Shown: positions 1 through 6,777 of the stretch, piece after piece | Layout of the letters: every line of letters begins with the position of its first letter | Position numbering within the stretch: the stretch's first letter is position 1 | Source of the DNA: an uncultured Eubacteriales bacterium | GTDB taxonomy: Bacteria > Bacillota > Clostridia > Peptostreptococcales > Anaerovoracaceae | DNA: 7,703 nt | NCBI GenBank assembly: GCA_902797345.1 | Contig: CADBSL010000108.1 | Coordinates: forward strand, 1-7,703 | Direction of reading: 5' to 3' | The notes under the pieces: generated by a model | What the model was told of the DNA's origin: nothing | What the model saw: the letters and a program-made list of their open reading frames with translations, nothing else | Database searches by the model: none | Made by a program: the position numbers and the translations under genes

Positions 1-633
1 CTGAAGGCCTTCCGGGATATGGGGTTTGCGATCTATGATATCAAAGACCTGGTGGACAACGGGCTCAAGCGGGAACGTTTTGTCCGGAAAAAGTCCAAAT
101 ACGAGCGAGATCTGGTCCAGGCTCAGGCACATCTCAATAATCTTCAATATATGCTGGACGATTTCGATCGTAAAGTCATCGTGGACAAAGAGGTGCCGGA
201 GGACTATTTCTATACCCGGACTTTTTCCATCAGCAGTTATGAAGACATCCTGCGGACCCTTCATATGATCGTGAATGAAGCGGATGAGCGGGGGATCGAA
301 TACGACAAAGAGTACGGGTTTCGGATCCTGACTGATACCCGGTATTTTTCCAACAAGAAATTCGACGTTCGTGTCTGCCTTCGGGTACCAAAAAGAAAGA
401 ACGCCGGACAGAATTTTATGCTCCTGCCGTCTCGTAAAGTAATGGCAACGTTGTGCAAAGATGACCCGGAATACATTTTTTACGCATACCGGAATGCCAT
501 GGTGTGGTTTTCCATGAACGGGATCCGGGTGCCCGGAAACGGTTTTGAGCTTTATTTCTTCTCGGTGGACATGCAGAAGATGCAGGTGGATGATCAGATC
601 GAGTTTCCGATGGAGATGTGTTTCCGTATCTGA
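1..633 (+). CDS. C-terminal part of a probable MerR-family transcriptional regulator (5' end outside window)
   Basis: The reading frame is open from the first base and ends at TGA 631-633, so the true start lies upstream; the ATG at 19 has no ribosome binding site and is probably internal. The first visible residues (LKAFRDMGFAIYDIKDLVDNG) resemble the segment of MerR proteins that follows the winged helix, where a 'lr.lGfsl.eIk.l' pattern leads into a dimerisation helix. A charged, heptad-like stretch follows (about residues 25-60), then an aromatic-rich ~145-residue domain with alternating beta-type strands, as in MerR proteins carrying a GyrI-like ligand-binding domain. The DNA-binding part itself is not visible, so the family call rests on the junction and architecture and is an inference. 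The gene ends 20 bases before a hairpin terminator, so it closes its transcription unit. The effector and target genes cannot be read from the sequence. Confidence 0.6.
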   Translation: MKAFRDMGFAIYDIKDLVDNGLKRERFVRKKSKYERDLVQAQAHLNNLQYMLDDFDRKVIVDKEVPEDYFYTRTFSISSYEDILRTLHMIVNEADERGIEYDKEYGFRILTDTRYFSNKKFDVRVCLRVPKRKNAGQNFMLLPSRKVMATLCKDDPEYIFYAYRNAMVWFSMNGIRVPGNGFELYFFSVDMQKMQVDDQIEFPMEMCFRI

Positions 634-653
634 CATTATATACTGTAGTAATC

Positions 654-680
654 AGACAGCTTCGGCTGTCTATTTTTTTT
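654..680 (+). terminator. Rho-independent terminator of the MerR-like gene
   Basis: A 7-bp perfect stem (AGACAGC 654-660 and GCTGTCT 665-671) closes a TTCG tetraloop and is followed by A and eight T (672-680). It lies 20 bases past the stop of the regulator gene. UUCG-type loops are especially stable in RNA. It separates that gene from the heat-shock operon. Confidence 0.9.
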
Positions 681-725
681 GCGTAACTCCGGGCTGCGTG
701 GGCGACAATATCTTCCTCTTCGGCT

Positions 726-884
726 GCAAGCCTTTAAGACAGTTATATTTCTCCCTCGGACGCTCTCGCTCAGGGCTCTCACGCAGGGGTACATCGGCTC
801 CGTCTTCGCCTATGGCTCGCCGATCGCCGTGGACCCGCGTTCGAGACTGCCTCGGGAGAAGTATAACTGTGCTTTTGGGCTTGC
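726..884. repeat. Long imperfect palindrome, possible MITE-like or structured repeat element
   Basis: Two ~43-base arms (726-768 and 842-884) are reverse complements with a few mismatches and one-base bulges. Matching blocks include GCAAGCC 726-732 with GGCTTGC 878-884, ACAGTTATA 739-747 with TATAACTGT 862-870, TTCTCCC 749-755 with GGGAGAA 854-860, and TCTCG 764-768 with CGAGA 842-846. The ~73-base centre can pair further: ACGC 781-784 with GCGT 837-840, GGGT 787-790 with ACCC 833-836, and ATCGGC 793-798 with GCCGAT 819-824. It is GC-richer than the AT-rich DNA immediately downstream. No protein-coding frame here looks real and no clear target-site duplication was seen. It may be a nonautonomous mobile repeat, a REP/BIME-like element or a structured RNA; the sequence alone does not decide. 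Confidence 0.6.
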
Positions 885-925
885 TTTAATAACTAATAAA
901 AGTATTCATTTTAATAAAAAAACAC

Positions 926-953
926 TTGATTTCAATAGAAAAAGGTGTAAAAT
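926..953 (+). promoter_or_regulatory. Probable sigma-A promoter of the J-protein/clpB operon
   Basis: A -35-like TTGATT (926-931) is followed after 16 bases by a -10-like TAAAAT (948-953). A perfect TATAAT at 953-958 is an alternative -10, but no good -35 stands at the right distance from it. Either choice puts the transcription start at about 960-966, at or inside the CtsR operator. Confidence 0.6.
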
Positions 954-962
954 ATAATTAAA

Positions 963-979
963 GGTCAAAGAAAGTCAAA
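963..979 (+). promoter_or_regulatory. CtsR operator (heat-shock repressor binding site)
   Basis: The sequence GGTCAAA-GAA-AGTCAAA is an exact match to the known CtsR heptad direct repeat (RGTCAAA-NAN-RGTCAAA). It lies right after the -10 region and overlaps the expected transcription start. Bound CtsR would therefore block RNA polymerase, and release on heat or protein-damage stress would switch on the J-protein gene and clpB. Placement before clp and chaperone genes is typical of the CtsR regulon in Bacillota. The ctsR gene itself is not in the window, and no CIRCE (HrcA) element was seen. Confidence 0.9.
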
Positions 980-1024
980 TTGTTGTTGGATAATTTAAGA
1001 GAGGAAGAAGAGGGTGATTGGATA

Positions 1025-2035
1025 ATGGAATATAAGGACTATTATAAGATCCTGGGGGTGGAGAAAACTGCCACGCAGGATGAGATCAAAAAAGCCTATC
1101 GGAAGATGGCAAAGCAGTATCACCCGGATAAAACAAAGGGGGATAAAGCTGCAGAGGAAAAATTCAAGGAAGCCAATGAGGCTTTTGAAGTGTTGGGAGA
1201 TGAAGAGAAGAGAAAGAAATATGATCAATTTGGACAGTACGGCAATTTCCAGGGTGGAATGAATTTCGACCCAAATGATTTTGCGGATATGTTCGGCGGA
1301 TTCTCAGGCTTTTCCGGTGGAGGAGGAGCCGGTGGGTTCTCCGATTTTTTCAGCGCCATGTTCGGTGGTATGGGCGGTTCCGCCGGAGGGAATAGGAATG
1401 TCCATTACCAGACCTACAGCTATGGTGACCCCTACAGTGGTTTTTCCGGCATGAATGGAGGCGCGGGGATGCACTCTCACGCCCACGGTCGCCATCAGAG
1501 CGGTGGTCATTGCGGAGGCTGCGCTGATCAGCCCAATTATGATCTGGAAACCAAAATGAAAATCAGGTTGAAAGACGCCTTTGAAGGCAAGACCACGAAG
1601 GTTTCTTTCAATGCCGGTGAAGGACGTAAGACCATCAGCGTCAAGATCCCGGCCGGGATCGAGTCCGGAAAGAAGATCAAATTGAAAGATCAGGGAAGAA
1701 GAGCGCCGGATGGTTCTCACGGAAACCTTATGATCGAGATCGATATCCAACCGGAACCGCACCAGAAGATCAAAGGCAAGGATCTTTACGAATCGATCGA
1801 AGTAGCGCCCTGGGAAGCCTGCCTGGGGGCAGAGAAGATCATCTCCACGCTGGATGGGAAGATCAAAGTGAAGATTCCGGCCGGCGTCAAGACCGGGCAG
1901 AAAATCAAACTGGCCGGCAAGGGGTACCGGAATATGAAAGGGACCCGTGGAGATCTGTACATCGAACCGGTCGTAGCAAATCCGGCTGAATTGCCTGCTT
2001 TTATTCTGGAAGCATATAAGAAAGCCAACAGCTAG
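1025..2035 (+). CDS. Class B (CbpA-type) DnaJ-family J-domain co-chaperone
   Basis: This 336-residue J-protein would stimulate DnaK ATPase and deliver unfolded or aggregated clients in the cytoplasm. The J domain covers about residues 4-70, with the HPD motif essential for DnaK activation at 33-35. A Gly/Phe-rich linker follows (about 75-148), then a His/Cys-rich patch (150-166) and two C-terminal substrate-binding subdomains (about 172-330), each carrying a KIPAG(I/V)..G.KIKL core. The four CxxCxGxG repeats of the class A DnaJ zinc-finger domain are absent, so it is CbpA-like and not canonical DnaJ. ATG 1025 is chosen because an AGGGTG ribosome site (1011-1016) stands 8 bases before it and MEYKDYYKILGV is the usual J-domain start; the in-frame TTG at 980 would abut the CtsR operator and add 15 atypical residues. 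It is first in an operon with clpB, 41 bases downstream, under CtsR-type control. Confidence 0.95.
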   Translation: MEYKDYYKILGVEKTATQDEIKKAYRKMAKQYHPDKTKGDKAAEEKFKEANEAFEVLGDEEKRKKYDQFGQYGNFQGGMNFDPNDFADMFGGFSGFSGGGGAGGFSDFFSAMFGGMGGSAGGNRNVHYQTYSYGDPYSGFSGMNGGAGMHSHAHGRHQSGGHCGGCADQPNYDLETKMKIRLKDAFEGKTTKVSFNAGEGRKTISVKIPAGIESGKKIKLKDQGRRAPDGSHGNLMIEIDIQPEPHQKIKGKDLYESIEVAPWEACLGAEKIISTLDGKIKVKIPAGVKTGQKIKLAGKGYRNMKGTRGDLYIEPVVANPAELPAFILEAYKKANS

Positions 2036-2052
2036 AAGCTGGAAGCTAACAG
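2032..2052 (+). repeat. Short heptamer direct repeat at the J-protein/clpB junction
   Basis: Three 7-base units stand in tandem, CTAGAAG, CTGGAAG and CTAACAG; the first contains the stop codon of the J-protein gene. It may be a replication-slippage relic. No function is evident, and it lies just upstream of the clpB ribosome binding site (AGGGGA 2063-2068). Confidence 0.4.
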
Positions 2053-2076
2053 TTATAAAGAAAGGGGAAATGCAAT

Positions 2077-4668
2077 ATGAAGATCGAAAAATTCACACAA
2101 AAGGCACAGGAAGCCATTGCAGGTTCCCAGGAACTTGCGATCAGACTCGGGAATCCGCAGGTCGATGCGGAGCATCTGCACGCAGCACTGCTTTCGCAAA
2201 ACGACGGACTTATCCCGAAGATTTTAAAATACATGGAAATCGATCCAAACGCCGTGGCGAAAGACCTGGCAGAGGAAATGGACAAACTGCCGAAGGTTTC
2301 CGGCGCGGAATCGAATCTCTACCAGACCAATCGCTACACGAAGGTCCTGCTGGATGCGGAATCCAAGGCAGACCAGTTCAAGGATGAATACATCAGTGTA
2401 GAACATCTGTATCTGGCCCTGATCCAGGACGGAGGCGGGAAAAACGGCTCCATCTTCCGGAAATACGGGATAAAAGAACAGAATTTCCTGCAGGCTCTGA
2501 CCACTGTCCGGGGCAATCAGAAGATCACCTCCCAGAATCCGGAGGAAAACTATGAGGCCCTGGAGAAATACGGCAGAGACCTGGTGGAAGATGCCCGGAA
2601 GGGGAAACTGGATCCGGTGATCGGCAGAGACGCGGAGATCCGTCATACGATCCAGATCCTGTCCAGAAGAACGAAGAATAATCCGGTGCTGATCGGGGAA
2701 CCCGGTGTCGGCAAAACCGCTATTGCGGAAGGCCTGGCCCAGCGGATCCTGAATGGAGATGTGCCGGAAGGGTTGAAGGATAAAACCATTTATGCTTTGG
2801 ATATGGGCTCGCTGATCGCCGGGGCTAAATTCCGTGGGGAATTTGAAGAACGGCTGAAGGCGGTCCTGAACGAGATCGAAAAGTCCGACGGAAGGATCAT
2901 CCTTTTCATCGATGAGATCCACAACATCGTCGGTGCCGGCCGGACGGAAGGGTCCATGGATGCCGGCAACATCCTGAAACCGAAACTGGCCAGAGGTGAA
3001 CTCCACTGCATCGGTGCCACGACTCTGGACGAATACAGAAAATACATCGAGAAAGATGCTGCTCTGGAAAGACGGTTCCAGAAAGTCATGGTGGACCAGC
3101 CCTCCGTGGAGGATACCATCTCGATCTTAAGAGGACTCAAAGAACGGTTTGAGATTCATCACGGCGTTCGGATCACAGATGCGGCGTTGGTGGCCTGTGC
3201 GGTCCTGTCGGATCGTTACATCAGCGACCGGTTCCTGCCGGATAAGGCTATTGACCTGATGGATGAAGCAGCCGCGCTGATCCGTACGGAGATCGACTCC
3301 ATGCCGGCCGAGCTGGATGAAGTGCGCCGGAAGATCATGCAGTTGGAGATCGAAAAACAGGCACTGGGCAAAGAAGATGATCCGGGCTCCAAGACGAGAC
3401 TGGAGAATATCGAAAAAGAGCTTTCGGAACTGAAAGAGAAAGATTCCGTTATGAGAGCTCAGTGGGAGAATGAAAAGAAAGCCATCGGCGGACAGAAGGA
3501 GATCAAAAAACAGATCGAAGCCGTAAAACTGGAGATCGAAACTGCAGAGAGAGACTATGACCTGGAAAAACTGGCTAAGCTGAAATACGGCGATCTGCCC
3601 CAGTTGGAAAAACAGCTGGAGGAAGCCAAGGCTGTCCAGGAACAGGTCAAAGAGGAACGGCTGCTGAAGGAAGAGGTCGACGAAGAAGAGATCGCGGAAG
3701 TGGTTTCCAAGTGGACCGGCATCCCGGTGGCGAAACTGGTGGAAAGCGAAAAGGACAAACTGCTGAAATTGCCGGATATCCTCCACGAAAGAGTCATCGG
3801 TCAGGACGAGGCTGTTACCACGGTGGCAGAAGCCGTACTGAGAGCACGGGCCGGCCTGAAGGATATGAGCAAACCGATCGGTTCCTTCATTTTCCTGGGG
3901 CCCACCGGCGTCGGCAAGACGGAACTGGCGAAAGCGCTGTCGGAAGCTTTGTTTGACAGTGAAAAAAACATGATCCGGATCGATATGTCCGAATACATGG
4001 AGAAGCACTCCGTATCCAGACTGGTAGGAGCGCCTCCGGGATATGTGGGATATGATGAAGGCGGTCAGCTGACGGAAGCGGTCCGCAGAAGACCCTACAG
4101 TGTGGTGCTGTTCGATGAGATCGAAAAAGCCCATCCGGATGTGTTCAATATCCTGCTGCAGCTGCTGGATGACGGTAGACTCACCGACAACCAGGGGCGG
4201 ACGGTGGATTTCAAGAACACCATCATCATCATGACCTCCAATCTGGGAAGCCAGTATTTGATCGATGGGATCACACCGAACGGTGACATCCACGAAGATG
4301 CCAAGGATATGGTGCTGAATGAGATGAAGGCTCATTTCCGTCCGGAATTCCTGAACCGGATCGATGACACGGTGATCTTCACGCCGCTGAACAAGTCTCA
4401 GATCGGCGCCATCATCGAACTCCAGATGAAGGATATCCAGAAACTGCTGGAAGAAAAGAACATTACCATCGAAATGACGGATGCTGCCAAGGACCACATC
4501 GCCGACGAAAGCTATTCCGTGGTCTATGGTGCAAGACCGGTGAAACGGTATCTGCAGAAACACGTGGAAACGGCTCTGGCCGGCAAGCTGATCAAAGGCG
4601 ACATCGTGGAAGGCGACGCTGTGATCATGGATTACGACGGAACGGAACTGGTATTTCGTGTCAAATAA
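2077..4668 (+). CDS. clpB: ATP-dependent protein disaggregase ClpB (Hsp100)
   Basis: ClpB is a cytoplasmic hexameric AAA+ machine that pulls polypeptides out of aggregates together with DnaK, a J-protein and GrpE. This 863-residue protein is of normal family length. It has a Clp N-terminal domain (about 1-145), then a first AAA+ module with Walker A GEPGVGKT at 207-214, Walker B Asp279-Glu280, a KFRG pore loop and an ERR arginine-finger motif. The long coiled-coil middle domain (about 395-530) includes the conserved KYGDLPQLEKQ segment with Tyr504. The second AAA+ module has Walker A GPTGVGKT at 608-615, Walker B Asp680-Glu681 and a GYVGYDEGG pore loop. The middle domain and the lack of an IGL/IGF-type ClpP-docking loop mark it as a disaggregase and not a protease subunit such as ClpC or ClpA. 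AGGGGA (2063-2068) stands 8 bases before ATG. All catalytic residues appear intact. It is second in the CtsR-type operon and followed by a strong terminator. Confidence 0.99.
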   Translation: MKIEKFTQKAQEAIAGSQELAIRLGNPQVDAEHLHAALLSQNDGLIPKILKYMEIDPNAVAKDLAEEMDKLPKVSGAESNLYQTNRYTKVLLDAESKADQFKDEYISVEHLYLALIQDGGGKNGSIFRKYGIKEQNFLQALTTVRGNQKITSQNPEENYEALEKYGRDLVEDARKGKLDPVIGRDAEIRHTIQILSRRTKNNPVLIGEPGVGKTAIAEGLAQRILNGDVPEGLKDKTIYALDMGSLIAGAKFRGEFEERLKAVLNEIEKSDGRIILFIDEIHNIVGAGRTEGSMDAGNILKPKLARGELHCIGATTLDEYRKYIEKDAALERRFQKVMVDQPSVEDTISILRGLKERFEIHHGVRITDAALVACAVLSDRYISDRFLPDKAIDLMDEAAALIRTEIDSMPAELDEVRRKIMQLEIEKQALGKEDDPGSKTRLENIEKELSELKEKDSVMRAQWENEKKAIGGQKEIKKQIEAVKLEIETAERDYDLEKLAKLKYGDLPQLEKQLEEAKAVQEQVKEERLLKEEVDEEEIAEVVSKWTGIPVAKLVESEKDKLLKLPDILHERVIGQDEAVTTVAEAVLRARAGLKDMSKPIGSFIFLGPTGVGKTELAKALSEALFDSEKNMIRIDMSEYMEKHSVSRLVGAPPGYVGYDEGGQLTEAVRRRPYSVVLFDEIEKAHPDVFNILLQLLDDGRLTDNQGRTVDFKNTIIIMTSNLGSQYLIDGITPNGDIHEDAKDMVLNEMKAHFRPEFLNRIDDTVIFTPLNKSQIGAIIELQMKDIQKLLEEKNITIEMTDAAKDHIADESYSVVYGARPVKRYLQKHVETALAGKLIKGDIVEGDAVIMDYDGTELVFRVK

Positions 4669-4678
4669 CTGATGAGTC

Positions 4679-4715
4679 AAAACTCCCGGAGGAGAGATCT
4701 TCCGGGAGTTTTTAT
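4679..4715 (+). terminator. Rho-independent terminator of the J-protein/clpB operon
   Basis: A 12-bp perfect stem (AAAACTCCCGGA 4679-4690 and TCCGGGAGTTTT 4701-4712) encloses a 10-base loop and runs into a T-rich tail. It lies 10 bases past the clpB stop codon. Confidence 0.93.
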
Positions 4716-4743
4716 TGTGTTTTTTTCAGTAGAGTAGTACAAT
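4715..4743 (+). promoter_or_regulatory. Possible sigma-A promoter for the URO-D family gene
   Basis: TTGTGT (4715-4720) and TACAAT (4738-4743) are 17 bases apart, placed just after the clpB terminator and about 50 bases before the next start codon. Having a terminator before it supports an independent promoter. The -35 is weak (4 of 6 consensus bases). Confidence 0.45.
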
Positions 4744-4794
4744 CGAATCAGAAGATATTCCCTGAAAACAATCGAAAACGAGAGGAAATAAAAG

Positions 4795-5808
4795 ATGACG
4801 AACCGTGAGAGGATCATGAAGGTTTTGAAGAACGAACCGGTGGATCGGGTGCCGGTGGCCTTTTTTCACCATTTTACCGAATTCGAGGATTGGAACAACG
4901 GTCTGGATGACCCGGATGCCATCCGCCGGAACATCGAAGGACACAAACCGGCGCTGGAAGTGTTCGTGCCGGATGTGATTAAGGTCATGAATGACACTCT
5001 GATGATGATGCCGCTGGATGTGACGAATGTGGAGAACGTCTCTGATCTGAAAAAGGTCCGGGACGAGGGGATCGTTGAGAAATATGCTCAGGCTCAGATC
5101 GACCTGACCAACGAGGTCATGAAAATCTACGAAGGTGTGGATGCACCGGTATATGTCACCAGCTTTTCCGCCACCTGGGTATTGCGGAATGCTTTTACCA
5201 CGGGTCTTCCTGTCTATGGGGCTCAGGAACCGCTGATGAAACGTTTTCTGAAAGAAGATCCGGAGACTGTAAGAGAGGTCCTGGAGATGCTGACAGATGA
5301 TATCGTGGATCTGAACCGGATCCTGATGACGGAGTGCGGTGCAGACGGGATCTATTTCAGCGTCAATAACCAGGGCGGTTTCTTCCCGGATGAGATCCAT
5401 CAAAAATACATCGCCCCCAGCGAAAAGAGGGTCCTGGAAGAGGCGAATCAAATCAACGATGTGAATATCCTGCATATCTGCGGGTATCACGGTCATGGGA
5501 ACGATTTGAAACTGTACACCGAGTACCCCGCTGCGGCCATCAGTGTGGCAGTGAATGCAGAGGGCACCACCATGAAAGCAGCCAAAGAACTGTTCGGCGG
5601 CCGGTGTATCATCGGCGGTTTTTCTCAGGATGGGGTGATCTATAAAGGCAGCAAGGAAGAACTGAAGAAGAGCACCTGGGACATTCTGGACGACTGCGGT
5701 CAGGTGGGCGTCATCATCGGGGACGACTGTACCGTGCCCAACGACATTGACGATGACCGGTTCAACTGGGTCCGGGAAGCCTGCGAAGAATACGCAAAAA
5801 CGCACTAA
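4795..5808 (+). CDS. Uroporphyrinogen decarboxylase superfamily protein (MtaA/CmuA-like, not HemE)
   Basis: This 337-residue protein begins MTNRERIMKVLKNEPVDRVPV, the usual opening of URO-D superfamily TIM-barrel proteins. It lacks the FMRQAGR-type substrate-binding motif of true uroporphyrinogen decarboxylase (HemE), so a haem-biosynthesis role is unlikely. It has His227-x-Cys229 in LHICG and a Cys312 in GDDCTVPND near the C-terminus, matching the His-x-Cys...Cys zinc pattern of the methylcobamide:coenzyme M/tetrahydrofolate-type methyltransferases (MtaA, MtbA, CmuA). A role in methyl transfer from a corrinoid or related cofactor is therefore plausible but inferred; no corrinoid protein or substrate-specific methyltransferase gene is adjacent. 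The ribosome site AGAGGA (4781-4786) stands 8 bases before ATG. Terminators on both sides make it a single-gene unit. The family is certain; the substrate is unknown. Confidence 0.9.
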   Translation: MTNRERIMKVLKNEPVDRVPVAFFHHFTEFEDWNNGLDDPDAIRRNIEGHKPALEVFVPDVIKVMNDTLMMMPLDVTNVENVSDLKKVRDEGIVEKYAQAQIDLTNEVMKIYEGVDAPVYVTSFSATWVLRNAFTTGLPVYGAQEPLMKRFLKEDPETVREVLEMLTDDIVDLNRILMTECGADGIYFSVNNQGGFFPDEIHQKYIAPSEKRVLEEANQINDVNILHICGYHGHGNDLKLYTEYPAAAISVAVNAEGTTMKAAKELFGGRCIIGGFSQDGVIYKGSKEELKKSTWDILDDCGQVGVIIGDDCTVPNDIDDDRFNWVREACEEYAKTH

Positions 5809-5822
5809 GCGATCGTGCAATG

Positions 5823-5857
5823 AAAAAAGGCGGAGCATTATGCTTCGCCTATTTTTT
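5823..5857. terminator. Bidirectional terminator between the convergent URO-D and EamA genes
   Basis: A 9-10 bp stem (AGGCGGAGCA 5828-5837 and TGCTTCGCCT 5841-5850, with one G-T wobble) has a 3-base loop. It is followed by ATTTTTTC on the + strand and preceded by GAAAAAA, which gives a T tract on the - strand. It can therefore stop transcription in both directions. The TAA stop of the - strand transporter gene (5838-5840) forms the loop, and its last codons form one arm. Confidence 0.88.
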
Positions 5858-6701
5858 CTTTTTTGTTCTCACCCCGGAACATCACATAGGCACCCAGGAT
5901 GATGAGGGCGACGCCGAGGATGGTGAAGACCGGGGGCACTTCTCCCCAGACGATCAGTCCCAAAAGAGCGGAGAAGATCAGCGTGGTATAGCTGTAAATC
6001 GACACTTCAGTAGCCGGTGCAAATTTATAGGCATGAGACAGGAGCAGCTGATAGACCGTGCCCAGGATCCCCAACAACAGGAGCCGGAACAACTGGAATC
6101 CAGTCGGGACCACGAACCCCTGGAAGATCATCGCCGGGATGCACATCAGGGAGATGATGGCCGAATACCACAGGACGATGACCTGTGTATCCTCCGTCAT
6201 CCGGGCCTTCCGGAGAAAGGTGTATGTTACCGCCATGGCCACCGCTGTCAATACCGCTACGATGTAGTAGATGTTGATCTCGGCAAATCCGGGCCGGATG
6301 ATCACGACGGCTCCGATAAAGCTCAGGATCAAAGCAGCGATGTGGAATCCACGGATCCTTTCCCCCAGGAAGATCCAGCAAAGGATCGCCAGCAGGAAGG
6401 GGTAGGTGTTGGATAAGGTCATGGCTTCTGCCATGGGGGCATAGGACAGGGCGGCGTAAAACAGGAACGTGCTGATAAACCCTGTGACCCCCCGCCCGAT
6501 CAGGACGAAGTGGCTGTTGCCGCGGATATCGATCTTTTCCCGCCAGACGATGATGATGACCATGATCAGGCCGAACAGGTTCCGGAAGAACATCTTTTCC
6601 GATACCGGGATCCCATCCAGGCCTTTCACCATGGCGGATAATATGGCATAAACCAGCGCTGCGATCACCATGAGCAGCGCGGCTTTGTTTTTATCTTTCA
6701 T
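5838..6701 (-). CDS. EamA/DMT-superfamily membrane transporter
   Basis: This 287-residue, strongly hydrophobic protein has about ten predicted membrane segments arranged as two EamA repeats (about residues 8-136 and 146-276). The first repeat ends with the familiar LGER motif (112-115) and a GAVVIIRP helix end; the second has the matching VWGE (251-254) and LGAYVMFRG. Such drug/metabolite transporters (RhaT/YdcZ/EamA type) usually export or exchange small metabolites across the cytoplasmic membrane; the substrate cannot be read from the sequence. The start at 6701 is chosen because GAGGTG (6706-6711, - strand) stands 4 bases before ATG and MKDKNKAALLMV fits a short cytoplasmic N-terminus. The frame stays open upstream to 7625, but that extension has no transporter-like sequence and runs antisense to the next gene. 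It is convergent with the URO-D gene and divergent from the zinc-ribbon gene. Confidence 0.93.
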   Translation of the reverse strand: MKDKNKAALLMVIAALVYAILSAMVKGLDGIPVSEKMFFRNLFGLIMVIIIVWREKIDIRGNSHFVLIGRGVTGFISTFLFYAALSYAPMAEAMTLSNTYPFLLAILCWIFLGERIRGFHIAALILSFIGAVVIIRPGFAEINIYYIVAVLTAVAMAVTYTFLRKARMTEDTQVIVLWYSAIISLMCIPAMIFQGFVVPTGFQLFRLLLLGILGTVYQLLLSHAYKFAPATEVSIYSYTTLIFSALLGLIVWGEVPPVFTILGVALIILGAYVMFRGENKKEKIGEA

Positions 6702-6720
6702 TTTACACCTCACAAATAGG

Positions 6721-6749
6721 ATTCTATCACTGATCGATGCCCGGTGCAA
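6721..6749 (-). promoter_or_regulatory. Probable promoter of the EamA transporter gene
   Basis: Read on the - strand, TTGCAC (6749-6744) is followed after 17 bases by TAGAAT (6726-6721), with a TGA directly before it that fits an extended -10 (TGn). The start codon lies about 20 bases downstream of the -10, so the leader is very short. Confidence 0.6.
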
Positions 6750-6777
6750 ATGGAATGTCTTCAAACCATTGGGATTC

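Larger units (their letters stand above)
634..1024. other. 391-base intergenic region upstream of the heat-shock operon
   Basis: Its contents are the regulator's terminator (654-680), 45 bases with no recognised feature (681-725), the long palindrome (726-884), an AT-rich stretch (885-960) that includes the promoter, the CtsR operator (963-979) and a 45-base leader with the ribosome binding site of the J-protein gene. Two open frames crossing it on the + strand are Ser/Arg-rich or lack ribosome sites and are not supported as genes. Confidence 0.8.

Noticed and set aside
545..957. Two overlapping + strand open frames through the palindromic region
   Set aside because: They are Ser/Arg-rich or lack a ribosome binding site, cross the terminator or the palindrome, and resemble no protein family.
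980..1024. TTG start giving the J-protein 15 extra N-terminal residues
   Set aside because: It abuts the CtsR operator and the predicted transcription start, leaves no room for a ribosome site, and the J domain starts normally at ATG 1025.
885..1024. Possible CIRCE (HrcA) element or riboswitch before the J-protein gene
   Set aside because: No TTAGCACTC inverted repeat or known riboswitch core is present; the only regulatory motif seen is the CtsR box.
2540..2620. GGAGG followed by ATG (2552) inside clpB, suggestive of the internal start that makes short ClpB in some bacteria
   Set aside because: The ATG is out of frame with clpB and its frame closes after about two dozen codons.
3127..4680. 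A 517-residue open frame on the - strand opposite the 3' half of clpB
   Set aside because: It lies wholly antisense to an intact clpB, is rich in Phe, His, Gln and Asp as expected from the complement of Glu/Lys-rich coding sequence, and shows no recognisable domain.
4726..5838. A 370-residue open frame on the - strand spanning the whole URO-D gene
   Set aside because: It mirrors the codon bias of the sense gene, is rich in His, Asp and Ile with no known family pattern, and it would start inside the bidirectional terminator.
5820..6416. A + strand open frame opposite the 3' part of the transporter gene
   Set aside because: It is Asp/Gln/His-rich, starts in the terminator and is the complement of a clear membrane-protein gene.
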